Source of the DNA: an uncultured Methylophilaceae bacterium
GTDB lineage: Bacteria; Pseudomonadota; Gammaproteobacteria; Burkholderiales; Methylophilaceae
Length of the DNA: 34,696 nucleotides
Reading direction: 5' to 3'
NCBI GenBank assembly: GCA_903870995.1
Contig: CAIQFD010000051.1
Span: 1-34,696 of the forward strand
Below, in pieces: positions 27,350-34,399 of this stretch; the stretch's first letter is position 1, and each line of letters starts with the position of its first letter. The notes below the pieces were generated by a model. The model made no database searches. It was given only the letters and a program-made list of their open reading frames with translations, and was not told where the DNA came from. The position numbers were made by a program, and so were the translations under genes.

Positions 27350-29012
27350 TGCTCGTCTCCTTGCTCGCATACACATGCGCTTTAAATGGTGGCACACCAA
27401 TACGACGCACGGTATCAATGAAGCGTTCCTCTGCTGTGCGCTCTTGGATATAGACTTCAATCAAGCGCTGAACCACGCCAGGCATTTCTTCTGCTGAGAA
27501 GGAGGGGCCAATCACAGAGCCGATGCTTGCATCGTTACCCTGTTTACCACCAATAGTGACTTGGTACCATTCTGAGCCGTCTTTATCCACGCCCAAAATG
27601 CCAATATGGCCAACATGGTGGTGTCCGCAAGCATTCATGCATCCAGAGATGTTGAGTTCCAGATCGCCAATGTCATGTAAGTAATCGAGGTTGTCGAACT
27701 GCATTTGGATGGCTTCAGCAATTGGAATGCTTTTCGCGTTAGCTAATGAGCAGAAATCACCGCCTGGACAGCAAATAATGTCGGTGAGTAAACCAATGTT
27801 TGGTGTAGCTAAGCCAGCAGCGCGGGCCTTTTCCCAGAGTGGGAACAAGTCGCTTAGTTTGACATCAGCCAAAATCAAGTTTTGTTCGTGTGACGCACGT
27901 AGCTCACCAAAACTATAAGCATCAGCCAAATCAGCTACTACGGCCATTTGCTCTGAAGTGATGTCGCCAGGCGCATGACCGTGAGGTTTGAGTGAAAGCG
28001 TGATGGCGCGATAGCCTGCTTGTTTGTGGGCGTGAACGCAGCGTTTTACCCAAGCGGCAAAAGCTGGATTGCTTGCGATTGCGCTATCAAAACTTGCGTC
28101 GTGTGCTGGCAAGTTTTCGTAAGGCATTGCTTCAAAATGTTGGCCAACGCGAGCTAGTTCTGCTTGGGTAATTGTGTTTGGGTTGTCTTTGAGGTGCAAC
28201 CATTCAGCTTCAACTTGTTGCTTGAACTCTTCAATGCCTAAGGCTTTTACCAAGATCTTAATGCGCGCTTTGTAAGCGTTATCACGACGGCCATGGAGGT
28301 TGTAAACGCGAATAATCGCTTCGCAATAGGTGAGGGCGTGTTGCCACTCCAGATGCTCGCGAATAACGGTGCCTAAAATAGGGGTGCGACCTAGACCGCC
28401 GCCAACCCATACTTTAATGGCTGTTTGGCCTTTGGCATCTTGATAGAATTCCATGCCGATATCGTGGGCTTGCACGATAGCGCGGTCTTGCTCTGTGCCA
28501 GATACTGCAATTTTAAATTTACGTGGCAATAAAGCGAACTCAGGATGGAAGGTGCTCCATTGGCGCATCACTTCAGCCATGGCGCGAGGATCAATGACCT
28601 CATCTGGCGCTACGCCAGCGAATTGGTCTGTGGTGATGTTGCGGATGCAATTGCCAGATGTTTGAATGGCGTGCATTTCAACAGTGGCTAACTCTGCCAA
28701 AATTTCTGGCACATCTTCTAATTTAGGCCAGTTGAGTTGTAGGTTTTGACGTGTGCTGAAATGACCGTAACCTTTATCAAAGCGCTTAGCAATCGCACCA
28801 AGCTTGCGAAGTTGTTTGGATGACAACATGCCGTAAGGTACCGCAATACGAAGCATCGGTGCTTGGCGTTGAATATAAAGGCCGTTTTGTAAACGCAGTG
28901 GGCGGAACTCTTCCTCACTCAATTCGCCAGCGAGATAGCGATTGGTTTGGTCGCGATATTGTGCGACACGCTCGTTTACAAGTTGTTGGTCAATGGCGTC
29001 GTATTTATACAT
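27342..29012 (-). CDS. cysI: Sulfite reductase hemoprotein (CysI type)
   Basis: The 556-aa siroheme [4Fe-4S] enzyme reduces sulfite to sulfide. The cluster cysteines are Cys415 and Cys421 (CPGGDFC) and Cys458 and Cys462 (SGCMNAC). Two ferredoxin-like half domains and the STRQN siroheme segment (86-90) are visible. It could be taken for a nitrite reductase, but its cys neighbours decide for sulfite. No CysJ flavoprotein is in the window. A candidate promoter lies at 29040-29068. Confidence 0.93.
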   Translation of the reverse strand: MYKYDAIDQQLVNERVAQYRDQTNRYLAGELSEEEFRPLRLQNGLYIQRQAPMLRIAVPYGMLSSKQLRKLGAIAKRFDKGYGHFSTRQNLQLNWPKLEDVPEILAELATVEMHAIQTSGNCIRNITTDQFAGVAPDEVIDPRAMAEVMRQWSTFHPEFALLPRKFKIAVSGTEQDRAIVQAHDIGMEFYQDAKGQTAIKVWVGGGLGRTPILGTVIREHLEWQHALTYCEAIIRVYNLHGRRDNAYKARIKILVKALGIEEFKQQVEAEWLHLKDNPNTITQAELARVGQHFEAMPYENLPAHDASFDSAIASNPAFAAWVKRCVHAHKQAGYRAITLSLKPHGHAPGDITSEQMAVVADLADAYSFGELRASHEQNLILADVKLSDLFPLWEKARAAGLATPNIGLLTDIICCPGGDFCSLANAKSIPIAEAIQMQFDNLDYLHDIGDLELNISGCMNACGHHHVGHIGILGVDKDGSEWYQVTIGGKQGNDASIGSVIGPSFSAEEMPGVVQRLIEVYIQERTAEERFIDTVRRIGVPPFKAHVYASKETSNV

Positions 29013-29039
29013 AAGTGTTCAATTTTTCAAAGAGGCAGT

Positions 29040-29068
29040 ATTTTAATGCAAAACCCGCTTGGTTTCAC
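29040..29068 (-). promoter_or_regulatory. Candidate promoter of the cysI operon
   Basis: On the minus strand, GTGAAA (29068-29063) and TAAAAT (29045-29040) are spaced 17 nt apart, upstream of the cysI ATG. The match to sigma70 is moderate, as expected of a CysB-activated promoter. Confidence 0.4.
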
Positions 29069-29080
29069 GCTTTATATTGG

Positions 29081-29110
29081 CATTAAGCCCTGTTGCTAAT
29101 GGGCTTAATG
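29081..29110 (-). other. Perfect hairpin across the TauE/SafE stop codon
   Basis: CATTAAGCCC (29081-29090) and GGGCTTAATG (29101-29110) give a 10-bp perfect stem with a 10-nt loop. The permease stop is inside the stem. No U-run follows on the minus strand, so termination is uncertain; it may stabilise the 3' end or act with rho. Confidence 0.5.
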
Positions 29111-29875
29111 CAGAACGAGTTTTACGCCCACGTAAATCAAAATAGCAGCAAGTGCGATGCGTATCCAATGCTCGGCGACTTTGGCGCTTAAGTGGCTACC
29201 AATGTAAATGCCAGGGATAGAGCCAATGAGTAGCGTGCCAAGTAGGCTGTAATCTACGGTTCCTAAGCTTGCATGGCCTAAACCAGCAACCAAGGTTAAT
29301 GGTACGGCATGAGCGATATCGCTACCGACAATCGTTGTGATTTTCTTGTGCGGGTAAAGCACAATTAAAGCTGTGACACCCAAGGCGCCTGCGCCAACAG
29401 AGGTGAGTGTCACCAAGCCACCAAGTACGATGCCAAGCACTACGGTACTTGAGGCCACATACTTTTCTGGAATTAAGGATTCTTTTGCAAGCAGGCTCAT
29501 TAACTTTGTTCTTAGTAGCACGGCGGCAGATGTGATGATAAGCGCAATGCCTAAGCTGAATTTGATGGTGGCAATCGCTTCACTTGAATCAACATTAATC
29601 GTGCGAAGAAATAATATGGTGGCAAATGATGCGGGTACGCTACCTGCGCCCAGAAGTTTAACGATTCGCCAATCAATATTCCCTAGTTTGCCATGTGCAA
29701 AAATGCCCACGGATTTAGTGATGGATGCGTAGAGCAAGTCGGTACCAACGGCAAGAGCAGGTTTGATGTGGAAAAAAATCATCAGAATAGGGGTCATGAG
29801 TGAGCCGCCACCAACGCCGGTTAACCCAACTAAAAATCCAACGATAAAACCTGCAATAATAAAACCGAAGTCCAT
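29105..29875 (-). CDS. TauE/SafE family membrane permease
   Basis: The 256-aa integral membrane protein has about eight hydrophobic segments. The GLTGVGGGSLMTPILM glycine-rich repeat (about residues 17-32) and a second TSVGAGALG (about 158-166) are family marks. TauE/SafE proteins move organosulfur anions or sulfite-like ions. Sitting between the divergent CysB-like regulator and cysI, it may import sulfate-like ions or export sulfite; direction is not decidable. AGAGGA precedes ATG 29875. Confidence 0.88.
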   Translation of the reverse strand: MDFGFIIAGFIVGFLVGLTGVGGGSLMTPILMIFFHIKPALAVGTDLLYASITKSVGIFAHGKLGNIDWRIVKLLGAGSVPASFATILFLRTINVDSSEAIATIKFSLGIALIITSAAVLLRTKLMSLLAKESLIPEKYVASSTVVLGIVLGGLVTLTSVGAGALGVTALIVLYPHKKITTIVGSDIAHAVPLTLVAGLGHASLGTVDYSLLGTLLIGSIPGIYIGSHLSAKVAEHWIRIALAAILIYVGVKLVLH

Positions 29876-29942
29876 AAGTATCCTCTGTGTAGCTAATGTT
29901 TGCGTTAAATTAAGCCGAGAACATTATAGTTTATTAAATATG

Positions 29943-29957
29943 TTGTTTTTATAACAA
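29943..29957. promoter_or_regulatory. Possible LysR-type operator between the permease and cysB
   Basis: TTGTT (29943-29947) and AACAA (29953-29957) form a short inverted repeat with a 5-nt gap in the AT-rich divergent spacer. LysR regulators bind such sites and often regulate the divergent gene, but the repeat is short. Confidence 0.3.
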
Positions 29958-29998
29958 TTTATTCTTAATATATGCTTATTAGTTATATGGGGTTTGAG

Positions 29999-30919
29999 AT
30001 GAAGCTGCATCAATTAAGATATGTGAGTGAAGTTGTTAAGCAGGGCTTGAATATTTCATTGGCTGCTGATGCGCTTCATACTTCGCAGCCAGGCGTGAGT
30101 AAGCAAATTCAATTGCTTGAACAGGAGCTTAATTTACAGATTTTTGAGCGTCATGGCAAACGCTTGACGGGTGTGACCGAGCCGGGGAAGAGTATTGTTG
30201 AGCTTGCTGAACGCGTGATGCGCGACATGAGCAACATTAAGCGTGTTGGTGATGAGTTTAGTCATGAAGATGTTGGCACGCTGACGATTGCTACTACACA
30301 CACGCAAGCGCGTTATCGCTTGCCGTCAGCAGTGAAGGCTTTTATGGAGAAATACCCTGACGTTAAGTTGAACATCCATCAAGGCAATCCAACGCAGGTG
30401 GCGGAGCAGGTAGAGAGTGGCGAAGCAGACATTGGGATTGCGACTGAAGCCATCAGTCATTATGAAAAAATCTTATGTTTGCCAGCGTATCAATGGAATC
30501 GTTGCGTGGTTGTTCCGCCAGGACATGCTTTAATCGCTGATGTGCCATTGACGTTGAAAAAACTAACACAATATCCATTGATTACTTATGACTTTGCTTT
30601 TACTGGCGGTTCGTTGGTGAGTAGTGTGTTTGAGAAAGAGGGTTTGGATCCAAACGTGGTGTTGACGGCGATTGATGCGGACGTGATTAAAACCTATGTC
30701 AGCTTAGGTTTGGGTGTCGGTTTGTTAGCAGGTATGGCTTATGATGCGGAGCGAGACACGAATTTGGTTGCTTTAGATGCGCGGCATCTTTTTCCTGACA
30801 GCGTGACTTATGTTGGTATTCGGCGCGATGCTTACTTAAGAAAGTTTGCTTATGAGTTTATTCAGCTCTTGGCGCCACATTTTGATCGTAAGGCAGTCAC
30901 TGACGCATTGAAACAATAA
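29999..30919 (+). CDS. cysB: CysB-like LysR-type transcriptional regulator
   Basis: The 306-aa protein has an N-terminal winged HTH (KLHQLRYVSEVVKQ, then HTSQPGVSKQIQLLE) and a CysB-type effector domain (GTLTIATTHTQARYRLPSAV, about residues 90-109). CysB activates sulfate-assimilation genes when cysteine is low. ATG 29999 is chosen because GGGG lies just upstream and the MKLHQLRYV start is standard; the frame begins earlier at 29972. It is divergent from the permease gene and near the cysI operon. Confidence 0.9.
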   Translation: MKLHQLRYVSEVVKQGLNISLAADALHTSQPGVSKQIQLLEQELNLQIFERHGKRLTGVTEPGKSIVELAERVMRDMSNIKRVGDEFSHEDVGTLTIATTHTQARYRLPSAVKAFMEKYPDVKLNIHQGNPTQVAEQVESGEADIGIATEAISHYEKILCLPAYQWNRCVVVPPGHALIADVPLTLKKLTQYPLITYDFAFTGGSLVSSVFEKEGLDPNVVLTAIDADVIKTYVSLGLGVGLLAGMAYDAERDTNLVALDARHLFPDSVTYVGIRRDAYLRKFAYEFIQLLAPHFDRKAVTDALKQ

Positions 30920-30957
30920 GTTGGGTTTCTGGCCTGTGGTTTCCTTGCTTTTTCGGT

Positions 30958-30963
30958 TATAAT
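30958..30963 (+). promoter_or_regulatory. -10 box of the transaldolase promoter
   Basis: A perfect TATAAT lies 59 nt before the transaldolase ATG. The -35 region is poor, so only the -10 is called. Confidence 0.4.
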
Positions 30964-31021
30964 CTCGGCTCGAAATTATTGTTGGTTCGTTATTTTATTA
31001 AGTAATTATTCGGAGAGCGCT

Positions 31022-31975
31022 ATGGCTAATTTATTAGAACAATTGAAGTCTATGACCACAATCGTGGCTGACACTGGTGATGTTGAAGCGATTAAAAGTG
31101 TAAAACCTATCGACGCTACAACCAATCCATCTTTAGTATTAAAAGCGAGCCAATTGCCACAATACGCATCGTTGATTGATGAAGCGATTGCTTATGCAAA
31201 AGCACAAGGCGGCTCTAAAGCAGAACAAATTGACAATGCAGCTGATAAATTAGCTGTGTTGATTGGTACAGAAATCACTAAAGTGGTTCCAGGCCGCATC
31301 TCAACTGAAGTGGATGCTCGTCTTTCATTCAATGTTGAAAAAATGGTGGCTAAAGGCCGTAAGCTTATCAAGTTATATCAAGACTCTGGCGTAAGCAAAG
31401 AGCGCGTGTTGATTAAATTAGCATCAACATGGGAAGGTATCAAAGCAGGTGAGATTCTTGAAAAAGAAGGCATTCAATGTAACTTAACATTGTTATTTGG
31501 TTTCGGCCAAGCACGTGCTTGTGCAGAAGCTGGCGTATTCTTAATCTCACCATTCGTTGGTCGTATCTTAGATTGGTACAAAGCTAAGAACCCAACAACA
31601 GAATACACACAAGAAACTGACCCAGGTGTGGTTTCAGTGCGTGCGATTTATCAATATTACAAAGAACACGGTTATAAAACTGTTGTAATGGGTGCTTCTT
31701 TCCGTAACACAGGCGAGTTAATCGCTTTGGCTGGTTGTGACCGCTTAACTGTTTCTCCAAACTTATTGCAAGATTTGGCTGCAACAGAAGGTACTTTGAC
31801 GCAAGTGTTGAAAGACACTGGCGCTACGAAAGCTGCTCCAGCTCGCTTGACTGAAGAAGAGTTCCGTTTTGCTTTGAATGAAGATCCAATGGCGACAGAA
31901 AAACTTGCTGAAGGTATCCGCGGTTTCGTTGTTGACCAAAACAAACTTGAAGCAGCGCTTGCAGAAAAGCTATAA
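31022..31975 (+). CDS. tal: Transaldolase
   Basis: The 317-aa enzyme moves a dihydroxyacetone unit between sugar phosphates in the RuMP regeneration and pentose phosphate pathways. The catalytic residues fit the TalB numbering: Asp17, Asn35 (ATTNPS) and Schiff-base Lys132 (IKLASTWEG). GGAGAG precedes ATG 31022. It sits next to hps and phi, consistent with a formaldehyde assimilation cluster. Confidence 0.96.
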   Translation: MANLLEQLKSMTTIVADTGDVEAIKSVKPIDATTNPSLVLKASQLPQYASLIDEAIAYAKAQGGSKAEQIDNAADKLAVLIGTEITKVVPGRISTEVDARLSFNVEKMVAKGRKLIKLYQDSGVSKERVLIKLASTWEGIKAGEILEKEGIQCNLTLLFGFGQARACAEAGVFLISPFVGRILDWYKAKNPTTEYTQETDPGVVSVRAIYQYYKEHGYKTVVMGASFRNTGELIALAGCDRLTVSPNLLQDLAATEGTLTQVLKDTGATKAAPARLTEEEFRFALNEDPMATEKLAEGIRGFVVDQNKLEAALAEKL

Positions 31976-31990
31976 GCGCTGTAACAGATA

Positions 31991-32021
31991 AACGCTAGAC
32001 CTTGATTTTAAGGCTAGCGTT
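31991..32021 (+). terminator. Long hairpin after the transaldolase gene
   Basis: AACGCTAG (31991-31998) with CTAGCGTT (32014-32021), plus CCTT/AAGG inside, gives a 12-bp stem with one unpaired base. It lacks a U-run, so it may be a weak terminator or a 3' stabiliser. Confidence 0.5.
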
Positions 32022-32026
32022 GCGAT

Positions 32027-32062
32027 TTATAGCGTTGACATATTGATTGTTTGCGCTATAAG
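32027..32062 (+). promoter_or_regulatory. hps promoter with flanking inverted repeat
   Basis: TTGACA (32035-32040) and TATAAG (32057-32062) are 16 nt apart, a near-consensus promoter. TTATAGCG (32027-32034) and CGCTATAA (32054-32061) form an 8-bp inverted repeat that brackets the -35 and meets the -10. TGCGC directly before the -10 is also seen at the beta-RFAP synthase promoter. Confidence 0.75.
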
Positions 32063-32143
32063 ATATCGTTCGATTTTTAAGTTGGTGCTGAATAAGCACT
32101 AAAAATAAGTAGTAAAACCTGTAATTAATCGGAGAAAAGTAAC

Positions 32144-32776
32144 ATGGCACAAACACAAATGGCTTTAGATTCATTAGATTTCGACGCAACAGTTGCTTTA
32201 GCAGCTACAGTTGCTCCACACGTTGATATTCTTGAAATTGGTACACCATGCATTAAGCACAACGGTATCAAATTGCTTGAAACTCTTCGTGCTAAATTCC
32301 CAAACAACAAAATCTTAGTTGACTTGAAAACAATGGACGCTGGCTTCTACGAAGCTGAGCCGTTCTACAAAGCTGGTGCAGACATCTGTACAGTTTTGGG
32401 TTGTGCTGATATCGGTACTATCAAAGGTGTAATCGATGTTGCTAACAAGTACGGCAAAAAAGCTCAAGTTGACTTGATCAACGTTGCTGATAAAGAAGCT
32501 CGTACTAAAGAAGTTGCAAAATTAGGCGCGCACATCATTGGCGTTCACACTGGTCTTGACCAACAAGCTGCTGGCCAAACACCTTTCGTTGACTTGGCAA
32601 TGGTTGCTGGTTTGAAACTAGGTCTAGAAATCTCTGTTGCTGGTGGTGTAAAAGCTGCTACAACTGCACAAGTACGTGATGCTGGCGCAACAATCATCGT
32701 TGCTGGCGCTGCGATCTACGGTGCTGCTGATCCTGCTGCTTCTGCTGCAGAAATCACTGCTATCGCTCACGCTTAA
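32144..32776 (+). CDS. hxlA: 3-hexulose-6-phosphate synthase
   Basis: The 210-aa TIM-barrel enzyme condenses formaldehyde with ribulose 5-phosphate, the key RuMP assimilation step. The ILVDLKTMDAG segment (about residues 58-68) carries the DxKxxD catalytic motif of the OMP decarboxylase superfamily. CGGAG precedes ATG 32144. A strong own promoter and a strong terminator after it make it a monocistronic unit, apart from readthrough into phi. Confidence 0.97.
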   Translation: MAQTQMALDSLDFDATVALAATVAPHVDILEIGTPCIKHNGIKLLETLRAKFPNNKILVDLKTMDAGFYEAEPFYKAGADICTVLGCADIGTIKGVIDVANKYGKKAQVDLINVADKEARTKEVAKLGAHIIGVHTGLDQQAAGQTPFVDLAMVAGLKLGLEISVAGGVKAATTAQVRDAGATIIVAGAAIYGAADPAASAAEITAIAHA

Positions 32777-32782
32777 TTAGCG

Positions 32783-32819
32783 ATAAATTCTGGGCTAATT
32801 TGATTGGCTAAGAATTTAT
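32783..32819 (+). other. 3' UTR hairpin of hps
   Basis: ATAAATTCT (32783-32791) and AGAATTTAT (32811-32819) form a 9-bp stem with a 19-nt loop that holds a repeated GGCTAA. It lies just before the terminator and may stabilise the hps mRNA. Confidence 0.4.
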
Positions 32820-32826
32820 AGAGTAT

Positions 32827-32863
32827 AAAAATCCCGACTCAGTAATGCGTCGGGATTTTTTTT
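32827..32863 (+). terminator. Strong terminator between hps and phi
   Basis: ATCCCGAC (32831-32838) pairs with GTCGGGAT (32849-32856), followed by a run of eight T. It separates hps from the phi gene 47 nt downstream. Confidence 0.93.
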
Positions 32864-32909
32864 AGTAATATCTGAATTCACAGGTAAGACAATTAATTAA
32901 GGACATATC

Positions 32910-33443
32910 ATGGATCATCAAAAACTTATCTTAGATAAATTAACAGGCATTTTGGCTGTGACTGATAACAAATCAGCACAACTTTTAGATTTGGTTGAAA
33001 AAGCTGGCCGTACATTCATCGGTGGCGCTGGTCGCTCATTGTTGGTTTCACGTTTCTTCGCAATGCGCTTGGTGCATGCGGGCTATAACGTCAACATGAT
33101 TGGTGAAGTGGTTACGCCAGCAATTAAATCAGGCGACTTGTTAGTGTTGGTTTCAGGTTCTGGTGGTACAGAAACATTGTTACCTTTCGTTAAAAAAGCA
33201 AAATCTGTTGGCGCTAAATTGGTTGTGATTTCAATGAAAAAATCTTCACCAATGGCTGATGTCGCTGATTTGGTCATTCAAATTGGTCAAGATGACAGCT
33301 TCCCATTAACTAAAGGCATGCCAATGGGCTCACAATTCGAGCTTTCAACATTAATCTTCTTGGAAGCAGCTATTTCTGAGTTGATTCATGCTAAAGGTTT
33401 GACTGAAGAAGGCATGCGTGCAATTCACGCTAACCTAGAATAA
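32910..33443 (+). CDS. hxlB: 6-phospho-3-hexuloisomerase
   Basis: The 177-aa SIS-domain isomerase converts hexulose 6-phosphate to fructose 6-phosphate after Hps. The FIGGAGRSLLVSRFFAMRL (about residues 37-55) and VLVSGSGGTETLLP (78-91) blocks match family members. AAGGA precedes ATG 32910. It starts after a strong terminator, so it must use readthrough or its own promoter, which I could not identify. Confidence 0.96.
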   Translation: MDHQKLILDKLTGILAVTDNKSAQLLDLVEKAGRTFIGGAGRSLLVSRFFAMRLVHAGYNVNMIGEVVTPAIKSGDLLVLVSGSGGTETLLPFVKKAKSVGAKLVVISMKKSSPMADVADLVIQIGQDDSFPLTKGMPMGSQFELSTLIFLEAAISELIHAKGLTEEGMRAIHANLE

Positions 33444-33507
33444 TTCTTTCTTGCTTTAGGCTGTTAATCTCTAGATGTTTTAGGGTTTAAAACAGTAAAG
33501 AATGATG

Positions 33508-33530
33508 GCCCGCCTTATGGCGGGCTTTTT
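33508..33530 (+). terminator. Rho-independent terminator after phi
   Basis: GCCCGCC (33508-33514) pairs with GGCGGGC (33519-33525) around TTAT, followed by TTTTT. Confidence 0.92.
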
Positions 33531-33559
33531 AATTGTTACTGCTTTGTAAAAGTCGGCGC

Positions 33560-33594
33560 TTGTCATAAAAATGACAAATCATTTGTGGGATAAT
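33560..33594 (+). promoter_or_regulatory. Palindrome and -10 before the fae-family gene
   Basis: TTGTCAT (33560-33566) and ATGACAA (33571-33577) form a perfect inverted repeat with a 4-nt centre. A GATAAT -10-like box with upstream TG lies at 33589-33594. No -35 is well placed, so the palindrome may be an activator or repressor site. Confidence 0.45.
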
Positions 33595-33606
33595 GTTGAC
33601 CACTAT

Positions 33607-33636
33607 GGCTATACGTCCAACAGACGTGGCCTTTTT
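33607..33636 (+). terminator. Attenuator-like hairpin in the fae-family leader
   Basis: ACGTC (33613-33617) pairs with GACGT (33623-33627), with GGC/GCC flanks possible, followed by TTTTT. The leader from the -10 to ATG 33712 is about 110 nt. The stem is short, so confidence is low. Confidence 0.3.
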
Positions 33637-33711
33637 AGCGTGTTGCTTACCCGGCTACACTGGTTTGTTTCTGTAGATTTTTCTGTGGAAACGTTGATAT
33701 TGGAGAATGAA

Positions 33712-34248
33712 ATGGCTGTTATTGATCGTGTTTTAGTAGGTGAAGCGTTGGTGATCGAAGAGCGTCCTGACCATAGTGGTTTGGATTTGCAAAACGTAGC
33801 TCACATTGATTTGATTTTGGGACCACGTGGTAGCGCTGCTGAAGATGCTTTCTGCCGTACATTAACAGACCAAAAACAAGGTGTTAACGGCCTTTTGGCA
33901 ATCGTAGCGCCTAACATGATGGTGAAGCCAGCAACCGTGATGTTCAATAAAGTAACAATCAAAAACGGTCGTCAAGCAGTTCAAATGTTTGGACCAGCAC
34001 AACGCGGTGTTGCGATGGCTGTGATGGATTGTGTTGCTGACGGTACTATTCCACAAGACGAGGCTGATAATATTTTCATTTGCGTCGGCGTGTTTATTGA
34101 TAGCCATGCAGACATCGATGAGCGTATCCAAGATTGGAACTACAAAGCGACTAAACAAGCTTTGAAAAATGCAATTGCACGCGAGCCTAAAGTAGCTGAC
34201 GTTGTGAAAGCATATAAAGACTCAGTACACCCATTCGCTGCTAAGTAA
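33712..34248 (+). CDS. fae: Formaldehyde-activating enzyme family protein
   Basis: The 178-aa protein is a Fae family member; Fae condenses formaldehyde with H4MPT to methylene-H4MPT. VAHIDLILGPRGSAAEDAF (residues 29-47) contains the conserved His31, and KPATVMFNKVTI and RQAVQMFGPAQRGVAMAV are near-identical to family blocks. The N-terminus carries about nine extra residues around 15-24 compared with the standard Fae I remember. This may be canonical Fae or a Fae2-type paralogue. ATG 33712 is preceded by TGGAG; the frame start at 33571 is rejected. Confidence 0.88.
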   Translation: MAVIDRVLVGEALVIEERPDHSGLDLQNVAHIDLILGPRGSAAEDAFCRTLTDQKQGVNGLLAIVAPNMMVKPATVMFNKVTIKNGRQAVQMFGPAQRGVAMAVMDCVADGTIPQDEADNIFICVGVFIDSHADIDERIQDWNYKATKQALKNAIAREPKVADVVKAYKDSVHPFAAK

Positions 34249-34273
34249 TTTTTAACAGCCATGTAGTGAAAAG

Positions 34274-34298
34274 AAGCCCAACTTGTTTGGGCTTTTTT
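34274..34298 (+). terminator. Rho-independent terminator after the fae-family gene
   Basis: AAGCCCAA (34274-34281) pairs with TTGGGCTT (34287-34294), followed by TTTT. Confidence 0.9.
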
Positions 34299-34316
34299 AC
34301 TAAATCGTGCGGAAAG

Positions 34317-34364
34317 CACCGTCGTTTAGGGCGGTGATGGATAGCACAAACGCCGAAGGCGTTT
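34317..34364 (+). mobile_element. Hairpins upstream of a tnpB-family gene (IS200/IS605-type end)
   Basis: A stem CACCG-TC/GG-GCGGTG at 34317-34336 with loop GTTTAG, and AAACGCC (34348-34354) with GGCGTTT (34358-34364) around GAA, precede the tnpB ATG. The first has the TTTAGGGCGG look often seen at IS1341-type element ends, normally at the right end. Here it is upstream, so it could be a left end or part of a neighbouring element. Confidence 0.5.
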
Positions 34365-34399
34365 CATGTAAACTGATTGCTGTATTAGAACGTTAGTTA

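Noticed and set aside
27350-27460. 37-residue N-terminal extension of the DUF934 protein
   Set aside because: It lies inside cysI and is low-quality sequence; the ATG 27349 start gives the usual coupling overlap.
33571-33711. Fae N-terminal extension of 47 residues
   Set aside because: It covers the palindrome, -10 and leader hairpin and has no resemblance to Fae; ATG 33712 has a ribosome site.
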